DNA of 64,000 bases, taken from contig NZ_AUIP01000001.1 of assembly GCF_000423765.1 (NCBI RefSeq), positions 1 through 64,000 of the forward strand, given 5' to 3'. Source of the DNA: Streptococcus porci DSM 23759. GTDB lineage: Bacteria > Bacillota > Bacilli > Lactobacillales > Streptococcaceae. Every line of letters starts with the position of its first letter. Within the stretch, counting starts at the first letter, position 1. Both the position numbers and the translations under genes were made by a program. The notes under the pieces are model-generated. The model saw only the letters and a program-made list of their open reading frames with translations, ran no database searches and was not told the origin of the DNA. Below are positions 16,595 to 25,424 of this stretch, piece after piece.

Positions 16595-18005
16595 TTTATT
16601 TTCAGGTTCTGGTGGTTTTGAGTTAGCATCAAAGTTAGTCGGTATAAAACCTATTTGGAATAGTGAAGTAGAACCATTTCCAATTTTAGTGACAAGGAAG
16701 AATTTGCCAGAAGTAAAACATTTAGGAAATATCCAAAAAATAAATGGCAAAGACATACCACCAGTAGATATCATTACGTTTGGTAGTCCTTGTCAAGATT
16801 TATCTATTGCAGGAAAAAGACAAGGGTTAGATGGTAAAAAGTCTAACCTTTTTTATGAAGCAATACGAGTAATAAAAGAAATGAGGGAGGAAACGAATGG
16901 AGAGTATCCAAGATATATCATTTGGGAAAATGTACCAGGAGCCTTCTCAAGCAACAAAGGAGAAGACTTTAGATGTGTGCTTGAAGCAATCTGCAAAATT
17001 AAAGAAACACAGACATCTATCCCTAGACCTACAAAATGGACCAACAGTGGAGAGATTGTGGGTCGAACATTCTCTCTTGCATGGCGAGTTCTTGATGCTA
17101 GGTATTTTGGAGTTCCCCAAAGAAGAAAAAGAATCTTCCTTGTCACAGATTTTAATGGCAAATGTGCCAGTGAAATATTATTTGACAAAGAAAGCCTGCC
17201 AGGGAATATTGAAGAGAGCACGTCTGAGAGGGAAACAACTACCACAAGAATTGGAAGAGGCACTACAATCTGCTTAAATGACCAAGGTGGAGAAAGAATG
17301 GATGTGACAGAAGATTTTACTTCAACACTTCGTGCCAAAGGGAATCGAGCACCTTATGTATTTGAAAATCACGGACAAGACTCAAGATTTAAAGGACCGT
17401 TAGATATTAGCCCTACAATTGGAGCTAATCTTGGTTTAGGGGGGAATAATCAACCATTGGTAGTTAATACTAAAACTTACGACATTCGACTTACAAGCGA
17501 AAACACACGCAACGTAAGGGCAAATATTTACGAAACCAATCTCTCTAGAACGATTGATACTGGTGGAAATAACCCAGATAGAAATCAAGGTGGATTAGCT
17601 GTGGTTTATTCTACAAGTAAAAATTCACACCATACAAGTGTTAATGTTGATGAAGTAGGTACATTAGTTTCTAGTGACTATAAAGATCCACCTACCGTAA
17701 TGGATAGAAACCTAAAAGTTAGAAGATTAACACCACTTGAATGTGGCAGGCTTCAAGGTTTTCCAGATGAGTGGTGTAGTGACTTAAACATTACAAATCC
17801 AACTGAAGGTGAGTTGAAATTTTGGAGAGAAGTTTTTGAAGAACATCGTATCATTATTGGAAAAATGAAATCTAAATCGGATAAGCAAATAATAAAATGG
17901 TTATCCAATCCTTATTCAGATACAGCAGAATATAAGATGTGGGGTAATGGTGTGGCACTTCCTTGTGTTCAATATATTATGAAAAAAATCGCAAAAATAA
18001 CTTGA
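16578..18005 (+). CDS. Phage C5-cytosine DNA methyltransferase
   Basis: A 475-residue Dcm-type enzyme: GSLFSGSGGFELA (motif I), GSPCQDLSIAGKRQGL with the catalytic cysteine (IV), YIIWENVPGAFSSN (VI), PQRRKRIFLV (VIII), and LECGRLQGFPDEW plus GNGVALPCVQYI (IX-X). The region between VIII and IX is long and includes repeated STLRAKGNRAPYV and SPTIGANLGLGGNN-like segments, a wide target-recognition region seen in multi-specific phage enzymes. ATG 16578 overlaps the previous gene by 17 bases. With the M.HaeIII-like gene at 1516 the element has two C5 methyltransferases. Confidence 0.9.
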   Translation: MLTMGSLFSGSGGFELASKLVGIKPIWNSEVEPFPILVTRKNLPEVKHLGNIQKINGKDIPPVDIITFGSPCQDLSIAGKRQGLDGKKSNLFYEAIRVIKEMREETNGEYPRYIIWENVPGAFSSNKGEDFRCVLEAICKIKETQTSIPRPTKWTNSGEIVGRTFSLAWRVLDARYFGVPQRRKRIFLVTDFNGKCASEILFDKESLPGNIEESTSERETTTTRIGRGTTICLNDQGGERMDVTEDFTSTLRAKGNRAPYVFENHGQDSRFKGPLDISPTIGANLGLGGNNQPLVVNTKTYDIRLTSENTRNVRANIYETNLSRTIDTGGNNPDRNQGGLAVVYSTSKNSHHTSVNVDEVGTLVSSDYKDPPTVMDRNLKVRRLTPLECGRLQGFPDEWCSDLNITNPTEGELKFWREVFEEHRIIIGKMKSKSDKQIIKWLSNPYSDTAEYKMWGNGVALPCVQYIMKKIAKIT

Positions 18006-18030
18006 TATATAATTGGTTTAGAGTGATATA
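18002..18030 (+). promoter_or_regulatory. Repeated element promoter, copy 1
   Basis: TTGATA (18002-18007), 17-base spacer ending TTTAGAGT, then GATATA (18025-18030) followed by TAGTGTAACG. Same layout as copies at 18621 and 41276. Confidence 0.65.
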
Positions 18031-18062
18031 TAGTGTAACGAAAAACAAAGGAGTACACTAAA

Positions 18063-18257
18063 ATGAAAATGAGAAAAAGCCTATATAAGATTGCAGAAAA
18101 AAACTTACTTGCTGTAGAACAAAGAGGAGATTTAGAAACACGCTACAATGATTCTGAAGATTTCTTGGATGTTGCGGTTTGGACGCTACAAAAAATGTTA
18201 GAAGAAGCATACGAACTTGGAAAAAAACAAGGTGAAAAACAATGCAAGAAAAACTAA
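18063..18257 (+). CDS. Small DUF6900-like protein
   Basis: A 64-residue alpha-helical protein: LYKIAEKNLLAVEQRGDLET then DSEDFLDVAVWTLQKMLEEAYELGKK. The ETRxxDSxDFxDxAVWxxxxALExAYExGK pattern is the DUF6900 family of mobile elements; function unknown. It is the first gene after repeated promoter copy 1, with AAAGGAG ten bases upstream, and its end overlaps the next gene. Confidence 0.65.
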   Translation: MKMRKSLYKIAEKNLLAVEQRGDLETRYNDSEDFLDVAVWTLQKMLEEAYELGKKQGEKQCKKN

Positions 18258-18619
18258 AACAGCTTCGCACTGAGTACCCAAGTGGTACTCGTGTGAAATT
18301 AGTCAAAATGGATGATGAACAAGCTCCACCAATTGGTAGTTTAGGGACTGTAATTGGAGTTGATGATTTATGTTCTATACTTGTAAGATGGGATAATGGC
18401 AGTCGATTAAGTATCGTTCTAGACGTTGATAAATGTGTCAAGGTTCAAGATGACATTATTCGACAAATTATAAAAGTTAGAGATACAGGATTAACGAATA
18501 TGTTTGATACCAATTCCGTGCAGAGAATTGCTTATGAAATGGGTTTATATGAATTGGTTATGTTTATCGAAGATGATAAAAAAGCCTATATAAATATCAT
18601 CATAAATGGTAAAAAATAA
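18242..18619 (+). CDS. DUF4314 family protein
   Basis: A 125-residue protein whose N-terminal half is a small beta domain: RTEYPSGTRVKLVKMDDEQA, PPIGSLGTVIGVDD, VRWDNGSRLSIVLDVDKC, typical of DUF4314, an SH3-like fold carried by plasmids and phages. The C-terminal half (IIKVRDTGLTNMFDTNSVQR) resembles DUF5049, often found with it. Function unknown. It overlaps the DUF6900-like gene by 16 bases, so both share promoter copy 1. Confidence 0.75.
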   Translation: MQEKLKQLRTEYPSGTRVKLVKMDDEQAPPIGSLGTVIGVDDLCSILVRWDNGSRLSIVLDVDKCVKVQDDIIRQIIKVRDTGLTNMFDTNSVQRIAYEMGLYELVMFIEDDKKAYINIIINGKK

Positions 18620-18620
18620 C

Positions 18621-18649
18621 TTGATAATTATTCGCTTTAGAGTGATATA
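18621..18649 (+). promoter_or_regulatory. Repeated element promoter, copy 2
   Basis: TTGATA (18621-18626), 17-base spacer with CTTTAGAGT, GATATA (18644-18649), then TAGTGTAACG. Drives the 66-residue gene at 18683 and probably the terminase large subunit. Confidence 0.65.
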
Positions 18650-18682
18650 TAGTGTAACGAAATTAAAGCGAGGATAATAAAC

Positions 18683-18883
18683 ATGACACGATTTGAAAAA
18701 GATTATGTAAGCATTCTGACAGATCCATTTTTCGCAATAGAGATTTTAGAAGAAAGAAAAAAAGAAATCAAAATATTAAATGATAAAAGAAACTGGTGTA
18801 AAAATGGTTTTAGATGGCAATGTATCACTCAAGAAATAGAAAAACTTGAAAAAGAGTACAACATACTGGATGAATTAATTTAG
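18683..18883 (+). CDS. Small hypothetical coiled-coil protein
   Basis: A 66-residue, highly charged alpha-helical protein (TRFEKDYVSILTDPFFAIEI, LEERKKEIKILNDK, WQCITQEIEKLEKEYNILDE). I do not recognise a family. It follows repeated promoter copy 2 with ribosome site GAGGA, and precedes the terminase large subunit gene. Confidence 0.55.
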   Translation: MTRFEKDYVSILTDPFFAIEILEERKKEIKILNDKRNWCKNGFRWQCITQEIEKLEKEYNILDELI

Positions 18884-18902
18884 GGCATTAAGCTCTTTTT
18901 TT
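18882..18902 (+). terminator. Weak terminator-like hairpin
   Basis: AGGGC (18882-18886) and GCTCT (18892-18896), with one G-U pair, are followed by a T-run. The short stem makes it weak; some transcription probably continues into the terminase gene. Confidence 0.4.
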
Positions 18903-18918
18903 GTTGGGAGGGAATTAA

Positions 18919-20508
18919 GTGAAATATAAACCAAGTCAGTTTAAACAAAAAACATCTAAATATAACAAAGAATTAGCTGACTATGCAGTAAATTTTATTG
19001 AATGCCTATCCCATACAAAAGGAACATGGGCAGGCAAGCCATTTAAATTATTAAATTGGCAAGAACAAATCATTAGAGATTTATTTGGCATTGTAAAACC
19101 AGATGGGTATCGACAGTTTAATACGGCATATATTGAAATACCTAAGAAGATGGGCAAATCTGAACTCGCAGCTGCAGTGGCACTACTGCTATGTTGTGGA
19201 GATTTTGAAGAACGTGCTGAAGTGTATGGCTGTGCGGCAGATAGACAACAAGCAAGTATCGTATTTGAAGTTGCTGCGGATATGGTTAGGATGTGTCCTG
19301 CATTAAATAAACGAGTAAAGATTTTAGCCTCGCAAAAACGGATTGTGTATTTACCAACGAATAGTTTTTATCAAGTCTTATCGGCTGAGGCATATTCAAA
19401 ACATGGTTTTAACATTCATGGGGTTGTGTTTGATGAGTTACATACACAACCTAACAGAAAACTGTTTGATGTGATGACAAAAGGAAGTGGGGATGCTAGA
19501 ACACAGCCTTTATATTTTTTAATCACAACAGCAGGAACAGATACAAATTCGATATGTTATGAAACACACCAAAAAGCAAAAGATATACTAGAGGGTAGAA
19601 AAGTAGACCCAACTTTTTATCCTGTCATTTATGGTGCTGATGAGAGTGATGATTGGACAGATCCAAAAGTATGGAAAAAAGCTAATCCCTCTCTAGGAGT
19701 AACCGTACCAATTGAGAAAGTGAAAATGGCGTGTGAATCAGCGAAACAAAATCCAGGAGAAGAGAATGCCTTTAGACAATTGCGACTCAATCAATGGGTA
19801 AAACAAGCAGTACGTTGGATGCCTATGGAAAAGTGGGATGCTTGTTCCTTTGCAGTAAATGAAGATGAACTTGAAGGAAGAGTATGCTATGGAGGTCTTG
19901 ACCTATCATCTACAACAGACATTACAGCCTTTGTTTTAGTTTTTCCACCGATAGATGAAGAAGATAAATTTGTGATACTTCCATATTTTTGGTTGCCGGA
20001 AGAAACACTGGAGTTAAGGGTTAAACGAGACCATGTTCCCTATGACATTTGGGAAAGACAAGGGTATATCCAAACCACAGAAGGAAATGTTGTTCACTAT
20101 GGATATATAGAAACATTCATAGAAAAATTAGGTGAAAGGTTCAATATTAGAGAAATTGCCTTTGATAGATGGGGAGCTGTTCAAATGGTTCAAAACTTAG
20201 AAGGAATGGGTTTTGCAGTTGTACCGTTTGGTCAGGGGTTTAAGGATATGAGTCCACCTACAAAAGAATTGATGAAACTAACGCTTGAGAAAAAAATTGC
20301 TCACGGGGGGCATCCAGTACTTAGGTGGAATATGGATAACATTTTCATACGAACAGACCCTGCAGGTAACATCAAAGCCGATAAGGAAAAATCAACGGAG
20401 AAAATTGATGGTGCTATCGCTACAATTATGGCACTTGATAGGGCGATTAGGTGTGGTAATCAAAACACAGAGAGTGTATATGACAGCAGAGGTATTTTGT
20501 TTATGTGA
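18919..20508 (+). CDS. terL: Phage terminase large subunit
   Basis: A 529-residue packaging motor of the HK97 type. ATPase half: FKLLNWQEQIIRDLFG, an atypical Walker A IEIPKKMGKSELAAAVALLL, and Walker B GVVFDELH with coupling motif LITTAGT. Nuclease half: CYGGLDLSSTTDITAFVLVF with the first catalytic Asp, then IREIAFDRWGAVQMVQ and a late DGAIATIMALDRA. It cuts and translocates DNA into the prohead with the small subunit encoded 4.4 kb upstream. The start is GTG with GGGAGG upstream. Confidence 0.95.
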   Translation: MKYKPSQFKQKTSKYNKELADYAVNFIECLSHTKGTWAGKPFKLLNWQEQIIRDLFGIVKPDGYRQFNTAYIEIPKKMGKSELAAAVALLLCCGDFEERAEVYGCAADRQQASIVFEVAADMVRMCPALNKRVKILASQKRIVYLPTNSFYQVLSAEAYSKHGFNIHGVVFDELHTQPNRKLFDVMTKGSGDARTQPLYFLITTAGTDTNSICYETHQKAKDILEGRKVDPTFYPVIYGADESDDWTDPKVWKKANPSLGVTVPIEKVKMACESAKQNPGEENAFRQLRLNQWVKQAVRWMPMEKWDACSFAVNEDELEGRVCYGGLDLSSTTDITAFVLVFPPIDEEDKFVILPYFWLPEETLELRVKRDHVPYDIWERQGYIQTTEGNVVHYGYIETFIEKLGERFNIREIAFDRWGAVQMVQNLEGMGFAVVPFGQGFKDMSPPTKELMKLTLEKKIAHGGHPVLRWNMDNIFIRTDPAGNIKADKEKSTEKIDGAIATIMALDRAIRCGNQNTESVYDSRGILFM

Positions 20509-20517
20509 AATTTATCA

Positions 20518-20639
20518 TTCCGTTATAGCAGATAATATTGTTCCATATATAAGGTATCGTTCCACAAACTAGTATTATTCCGATAAACGGTATACGTTAT
20601 TCCTATTTCGTTGATATTGTTCCGATAAGATGGTATAAT
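20518..20639 (+). promoter_or_regulatory. Strong promoter and TTCC repeat array upstream of fic
   Basis: TTGATA (20611-20616), 17 bases, TATAAT (20634-20639) is a near-consensus promoter. TTCC occurs at 20518, 20541, 20560, 20578, 20600 and 20620, about every 18-23 bases, often as (A/G)TTCCGATAA or TCGTTCC, and GGAACGAT (20653-20660) is an inverted copy. The array probably binds a regulator, possibly the Fic protein's own HTH. Confidence 0.6.
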
Positions 20640-20662
20640 ATGAAAGAATGGAGGAACGATTT

Positions 20663-21556
20663 ATGTACATTACAGTGAAACAAGCGGCTGAAAAATGGGG
20701 CATATCCGACAGAAGAGTAAGAATTTTGTGTTCAGAAGGGAAGATTCCCGGTGCATATCAAGAAGGAAGAGCTTGGAAAATACCTTATGATGCAACAAAG
20801 CCGACTGATGGAAGATATAAAATTAAGGAATCACTCATTCCAATTATAGAAGACAAACTAGAAATTCTTAAAAGAAGAAGACCTTTAACAGAAGGAGAGC
20901 TAGAAAGATTAAATGAGGAATTCCTAACAGAATACACCTATAATTCAAATGCAATCGAAGGTAATACCTTAACCTTGCGAGAGACAGATATGGTTCTTAG
21001 AGGGCTCACTATTGACCAGAAATCATTAAAAGAGCATTTGGAAGTTATTGGACATAAAGACGCCTTTGATTATGTCAGGCAGCTTGTTAGTGAAAACGCC
21101 CCAATATCTGAAAAAGTAATAAAGGATATTCACTATCTGGTCTTGGCCGATAAGAAAGAAGATAGGGGCATATATAGAAGAGTTCCAGTTAGGATTATGG
21201 GAGCTGCACATGAACCTGTACAGCCATATTTGATTATTCCCAAGATGGAAGAACTACTGGAACAATATGAAAACAGCAAGGGAGATATTGTGACTAAGCT
21301 TGCCCGTTTTCATATCGAATTTGAAAGCATACATCCTTTTATCGATGGAAACGGAAGAACCGGAAGACTACTAGTTAACTTAGAACTAATGAAAGCGGGG
21401 TATCTACCGATAGATATAAAGTTTACCGATCGCTTGAAATACTATGAAGCCTTTGATGAATATCATGTAAAACATAATATATCTGCAATGGCAGATATGT
21501 TTGCAAGATATTTAAATCAGAGACTGGATTTGTATTTGTCTATTTTGGATATGTAA
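20663..21556 (+). CDS. Fic family protein with N-terminal HTH
   Basis: A 297-residue Fic enzyme that probably AMPylates a target protein. An N-terminal excisionase/MerR-like helix-turn-helix (ITVKQAAEKWGISDRRVRIL) spans about residues 2-45. The inhibitory helix motif SNAIEGN lies at 95-101 and the catalytic motif HPFIDGNGRTGR at 224-235, both complete, so this is a self-inhibited class II Fic. ATG 20663 has GGAGG eight bases upstream. It sits with its own promoter between the terminase and portal genes, a place where phage genes are normally contiguous, so it looks like a moron. Target unknown. Confidence 0.88.
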   Translation: MYITVKQAAEKWGISDRRVRILCSEGKIPGAYQEGRAWKIPYDATKPTDGRYKIKESLIPIIEDKLEILKRRRPLTEGELERLNEEFLTEYTYNSNAIEGNTLTLRETDMVLRGLTIDQKSLKEHLEVIGHKDAFDYVRQLVSENAPISEKVIKDIHYLVLADKKEDRGIYRRVPVRIMGAAHEPVQPYLIIPKMEELLEQYENSKGDIVTKLARFHIEFESIHPFIDGNGRTGRLLVNLELMKAGYLPIDIKFTDRLKYYEAFDEYHVKHNISAMADMFARYLNQRLDLYLSILDM

Positions 21557-21602
21557 GAATAGCAAGTCGTTAAATAAATTAGAATTTGTGGAGGTGTTAG
21601 CT

Positions 21603-21932
21603 ATGGGGCTATTTGAAAAATTAAAAAAGAATAAAAATGCTAAAATTGTAGAGCAGAAATTCCCTTTTTATGATGAGCCAAATACAGCAGCTATTGTATG
21701 TAGTCATGTAATAAATAGAGAAGAACCAATTTTATTTGTATCACATGATGAAGATGATGGTATGTGGCAATTCTTATGCGGAAAAACACACGAAGTAGAG
21801 GACGCTAAATTAGTTTCTTTACAGTCTGTATTTGAGTTAGATAATTCGATAGGAACTTTGGTAGAAATGCCTTGTGGATATTGTGCAACAAAAGAAAATC
21901 AAGAAGCTAAATGGATAATCAGAGAACTTTAA
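21603..21932 (+). CDS. DUF2185 family protein (Imm33-like)
   Basis: A 109-residue protein with the DUF2185 pattern: TAAIVCSHVINREEPILFVSHDEDDGMWQFLCG, then a C-terminal LVEMPCGYCATKENQEAKWI. The family overlaps the Imm33 group, annotated as immunity proteins in polymorphic toxin loci. It lies 46 bases after fic and is followed by a terminator, so the two probably form one cargo unit. That it neutralises or assists Fic is only a guess. Confidence 0.7.
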   Translation: MGLFEKLKKNKNAKIVEQKFPFYDEPNTAAIVCSHVINREEPILFVSHDEDDGMWQFLCGKTHEVEDAKLVSLQSVFELDNSIGTLVEMPCGYCATKENQEAKWIIREL

Positions 21933-21970
21933 ATCCCAGTTTGTAGAACAAAATAGAAATTTAAGTTTAA

Positions 21971-22001
21971 AGCATCTACTAATAAGAGTAGGTGCTTTTT
22001 T
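21971..22001 (+). terminator. Terminator closing the fic cargo unit
   Basis: AGCATCTACT (21971-21980) pairs with AGTAGGTGCT (21987-21996), one G-U pair, followed by TTTTTT. It nearly repeats the stem base of the terminator at 27573. Confidence 0.8.
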
Positions 22002-22026
22002 GATGTAAAAATTAGGAGGAGTGTGA

Positions 22027-23286
22027 ATGGGAATATTAAGTGGTTTATTTAAATCTAGAGACAAACCGGAAAACAAATTGAGTAATAACAGTTACTCTTT
22101 TTTTGTTGGACAATCATCAAGTGGAAAACATGTTAACGAAAAGACAGCAATGCAGATGACAGCTGTTTATTCATGTGTTCGGATATTATCTGAAACACTA
22201 GCTAGTTTACCACTGCATATATACGAAATAACAGATTTAGGAAGTAAAAAAGCAACCAAACATAGCCTATATAATATATTGCATAATGAACCAAATAGTG
22301 AAATGACCAGTTTTATTTTTAGAGAAACCTTGATGACACATTTATTGTTATGGGGGAATGCTTATGCACAAATTATCCGAAATGGAAAAGGCGATGTTTT
22401 AGGGTTATATCCATTAATGCCAGATAAAATGAAGGTCGATCGAGATGAGCATCATACCATTTACTATGAATATTTAACAGGAGAAGGGAGTAAGGTCAGG
22501 CTATCATCTCAAGATGTTTTGCATATTCCAGGACTCGGCTTTGATGGTTTAGTAGGATACTCACCCATTGCGATGGCGAAAAATGCAATTGGGATGTCTA
22601 TGGCTGCCGAAGAATATGGAGCCAAGTTTTTCTCTAATGGTGCTACACCTAGTGGGATTTTAGAACATCCAGGAACAGTTAGAAATGCAGAAAGTTTAAG
22701 AGAAAGTTGGACCCGTGGTTTTTCTGGAAACAATACCCATAAGGTGGCGATACTGGAAGAAGGGATGAAGTATACACCGATTTCCATATCTCCAAATGAG
22801 GCACAATTTTTAGAAACACGAAAGTTTCAAATCAATGAGATAGCTAGAATTTTTAGGATACCACCTCATATGGTAGGTGATCTTGAAAAGTCTAGCTTTT
22901 CTAATATTGAACAACAATCCCTAGAGTTTGTGAAATATACCTTAGACCCATGGGTCATTCGTTTTGAACAAGCCTTCAATAGGCGATTGTTAAAGGATAA
23001 AGAAAAGAGTCAATTTTATGTGAAGTTTAATGTGGATGGGCTACTTCGTGGTGATTATCAATCTCGAATGAATGGTTATGCAGTTGGACGTCAAAATGGT
23101 TGGATGAGTGCTAACGATATTAGAACTTTAGAAAACCTAGATCGAATACCAACTGAAGAAGGTGGCGACTTGTATTTAGTTAATGGAAATATGTTGCCAT
23201 TAAAAAATGCAGGCGCATTCGTAAATCTAAATAAGGAGGAAGAAATAAAGAGTGAAGAAATTTTGGAATTGGAAAACAAAGAATAA
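22027..23286 (+). CDS. Phage portal protein, HK97 family
   Basis: A 419-residue portal forming the dodecameric DNA channel at the head vertex. Family signatures: TAMQMTAVYSCVRILSETLA, LYNILHNEPN, FRETLMTHLLLWGNAYAQII, KNAIGMSMAAEEYGAKFFSNGATPSGIL, and QINEIARIFRIPPHMVGDLE. Length is normal. Ribosome site AGGAGG precedes the ATG. It overlaps the protease gene by 35 bases. Confidence 0.96.
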   Translation: MGILSGLFKSRDKPENKLSNNSYSFFVGQSSSGKHVNEKTAMQMTAVYSCVRILSETLASLPLHIYEITDLGSKKATKHSLYNILHNEPNSEMTSFIFRETLMTHLLLWGNAYAQIIRNGKGDVLGLYPLMPDKMKVDRDEHHTIYYEYLTGEGSKVRLSSQDVLHIPGLGFDGLVGYSPIAMAKNAIGMSMAAEEYGAKFFSNGATPSGILEHPGTVRNAESLRESWTRGFSGNNTHKVAILEEGMKYTPISISPNEAQFLETRKFQINEIARIFRIPPHMVGDLEKSSFSNIEQQSLEFVKYTLDPWVIRFEQAFNRRLLKDKEKSQFYVKFNVDGLLRGDYQSRMNGYAVGRQNGWMSANDIRTLENLDRIPTEEGGDLYLVNGNMLPLKNAGAFVNLNKEEEIKSEEILELENKE

Positions 23287-23962
23287 TGATGAACACATTC
23301 TTTTTTTGAATGGAACGATTGCTGAAGAGTCTTGGTTTGATGATGATGTCACGCCAAGGCTTTTTAAGTCTGAACTAGAAAATCACAAAGGGGATATTAC
23401 GGTTTGGATTAACTCTCCCGGTGGGGATTGTATCGCAGCAGCTCAAATTTACAATATGTTAATTGAACACAAAGGAGAAGTGATCGTAAAAATTGATGGT
23501 ATAGCAGCAAGTGCAGCATCAGTTATTGCGATGGCTGGGACAAAAGTGTTGATGAGTCCAGTCTCTATGATGATGATTCATAATCCAATGACTGTTGCTT
23601 TTGGAGATAAAGAACAGATGAAACAAGCGATGGCAATGTTAGATGAAGTCAAAGAATCAATTATGAATGCTTATGAAATCAAGACAGGCTTAGCACGCCA
23701 AAAATTGTCCAACATGATGGATAGTGAAACTTGGATGAATGTCCATAAAGCAATTGAATTAGGATTTTGTGACACGTTATTAGAACGAGAAAAAGAAGAT
23801 GGTACAGATGCACCTGTGTTATCAAATCTCTATTCAAAAGTAATTGTAGAGAATTCATTAAAAAATAAAATTGCAGAGAAAAGTAAGATTAAAGCTAAAA
23901 CCAATACAGCTAAGTCAGATGACTTACTAGACAGACTCAACTTAATAAAAAATTGGAGGTAA
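23252..23962 (+). CDS. ClpP-like head maturation protease
   Basis: A 236-residue prohead protease of the ClpP/crotonase fold. The oxyanion loop INSPGGDCIAAAQIYNML, the nucleophile DGIAASAASVIAMAG (Ser of ASAAS) and the histidine segment MMMIHNPMTVAFGD are all present. It should process scaffold and capsid proteins during head assembly. The start is GTG at 23252 inside the portal gene, with AGGAGG 12 bases upstream. Confidence 0.94.
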   Translation: MKKFWNWKTKNNDEHILFLNGTIAEESWFDDDVTPRLFKSELENHKGDITVWINSPGGDCIAAAQIYNMLIEHKGEVIVKIDGIAASAASVIAMAGTKVLMSPVSMMMIHNPMTVAFGDKEQMKQAMAMLDEVKESIMNAYEIKTGLARQKLSNMMDSETWMNVHKAIELGFCDTLLEREKEDGTDAPVLSNLYSKVIVENSLKNKIAEKSKIKAKTNTAKSDDLLDRLNLIKNWR

Positions 23963-23964
23963 TA

Positions 23965-25131
23965 ATGATGAGTAAAATTTTAGAAATGATTGAAAAACGT
24001 AATAAAGCTTGGGAAGGTGCAAAAGCTTTTGTTGAATCGAATAAGGATAAAGACGGTCTATTGTCTGAAGAACACACGAAACAATATCAAGAAATGGAAA
24101 ATAAAGTGTTGAACTTTAGTAAAGAAATCGACCGATTACAACGTGAGGAACAAATGGAGAAAATGATGGAAAAACCAATCAATGCTCCAATTAAAGAAAA
24201 ACCAAGACAAGACGTTGAGGAGAAAACAGGTCGTGCTCGTAAAGAGTATAAGGAAAGTATGCTTCAAGCGCTACGTACGAACTTTAAACAAGTGTCGAAT
24301 ATTCTACAAGAAGGAGTGGATGCTGATGGTGGGTATTTAGTTCCTGAAGAATATGACGCACGACTAATCTCTGTTTTAGAAGAAGAGAATATCATTCGTA
24401 ATTTAGCTACTGTCATTACAACTGCAGGTAATCATAAAATTAATATCGCAGGTACTCGTCCAGCAGCAGCATGGATTGACGAAGGGGCAGAATTACAGTT
24501 TGGAGATGCAACCTTTAAGCAAATGTTGCTAGATGCGCATAAGTTGCACGTTGCCATTAAAGTGACAGAAGAATTGCTTTATGACAGTGCATTTAATTTA
24601 GAAGCATACATTAATGAACAATTTGGTAAAGCACTTGCGAATGCTGAAGAAGATGCTTTCTTAAACGGTGATGGAAACAACAAACCAACAGGTATCTTCC
24701 ACGAAACCAATGGTGGTACATTCCTTGAGAAAGTTAGTGCGATTAAGTCAGATGACGTCATTAACTTAGTACATGCCTTAAAACGACCTTATCGAAAAAA
24801 TGCAGTCTTTATTACGAATGATAAGACCATCGCTCAGATTAGAAAATTTAAGGATAGTAATGGGGCATACATTTGGCAACCAAGCTATCAACAAGGTGAG
24901 CCTGATAAATTGTTAGGTTATCCTGTTTATACTTCCGCATTTGCACCAGAAAATACGATCGCTTTTGGCGACTTTAGCTATTACAACATTGGGGATCGTG
25001 GGGCTCGTTCATTTAAAGCCTTAACTGAATTATTCGCAGGTAATGGGATGATTGGGTATGTGGCAAAAGAACGTGTTGACGGTAAGTTGATTGTCAAAGA
25101 AGCCGTACAAATCTTAAGTACACAAGGTTAG
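23965..25131 (+). CDS. Major capsid protein, HK97 fold
   Basis: A 388-residue capsid precursor. The first 100 or so residues form a charged coiled coil (MIEKRNKAWEGAKAFVESNK, REEQMEKMMEK), a fused scaffold delta domain probably removed by the protease upstream. The HK97 fold then starts near GGYLVPEEYDARLISVLEE and includes VKVTEELLYDS, AFLNGDGNNKPTGIF and YLVYTS-like strands. ATG 23965 or 23968 both fit the ribosome site GGAGGT (23955-23960). Confidence 0.95.
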   Translation: MMSKILEMIEKRNKAWEGAKAFVESNKDKDGLLSEEHTKQYQEMENKVLNFSKEIDRLQREEQMEKMMEKPINAPIKEKPRQDVEEKTGRARKEYKESMLQALRTNFKQVSNILQEGVDADGGYLVPEEYDARLISVLEEENIIRNLATVITTAGNHKINIAGTRPAAAWIDEGAELQFGDATFKQMLLDAHKLHVAIKVTEELLYDSAFNLEAYINEQFGKALANAEEDAFLNGDGNNKPTGIFHETNGGTFLEKVSAIKSDDVINLVHALKRPYRKNAVFITNDKTIAQIRKFKDSNGAYIWQPSYQQGEPDKLLGYPVYTSAFAPENTIAFGDFSYYNIGDRGARSFKALTELFAGNGMIGYVAKERVDGKLIVKEAVQILSTQG

Positions 25132-25148
25132 AAAAGGAGGGTTAAGCA

Positions 25149-25424
25149 GTGAGTCTTACGTTAGAAGAAGTTAAACAATATGTCAGAGTAGATTCAAGCG
25201 ATGATGACGCACTGCTTGAGTCTTTGATGTTGAGTGCGAAACAATTATGTTCGCATATCCTAAGAGTAGATGAAACAGACGAGTTGTTACAAAAAGATGA
25301 AGTGAAAATCGCTATGCTTTATGCAATTGCCTATTTATATGAGCATAGAGAAGAAGCAAATCACAAGGATTTAACACTTACCCTTAGAAGTCTACTCTTT
25401 GGACTTAGAAAGGTGGAGTTTTAA
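25149..25424 (+). CDS. Phage head-tail connector (gp6-like)
   Basis: A 91-residue connector of the HK97 gp6/YqbG type: SLTLEEVKQYVRVDSSDDDA, LLESLMLSAKQLCSHIL, AIAYLYEHREEANHKDLTL, LRSLLFGLRKVEF. It forms the ring beneath the portal. GTG start with AAAGGAGG upstream; the final base of its stop is shared with the next ATG. Confidence 0.9.
   Translation: MSLTLEEVKQYVRVDSSDDDALLESLMLSAKQLCSHILRVDETDELLQKDEVKIAMLYAIAYLYEHREEANHKDLTLTLRSLLFGLRKVEF

Noticed and set aside
16897..17277. Second plus-strand frame inside the phage C5 methyltransferase gene
   Set aside because: The methyltransferase frame carries all motifs across this region; the alternative frame has none.
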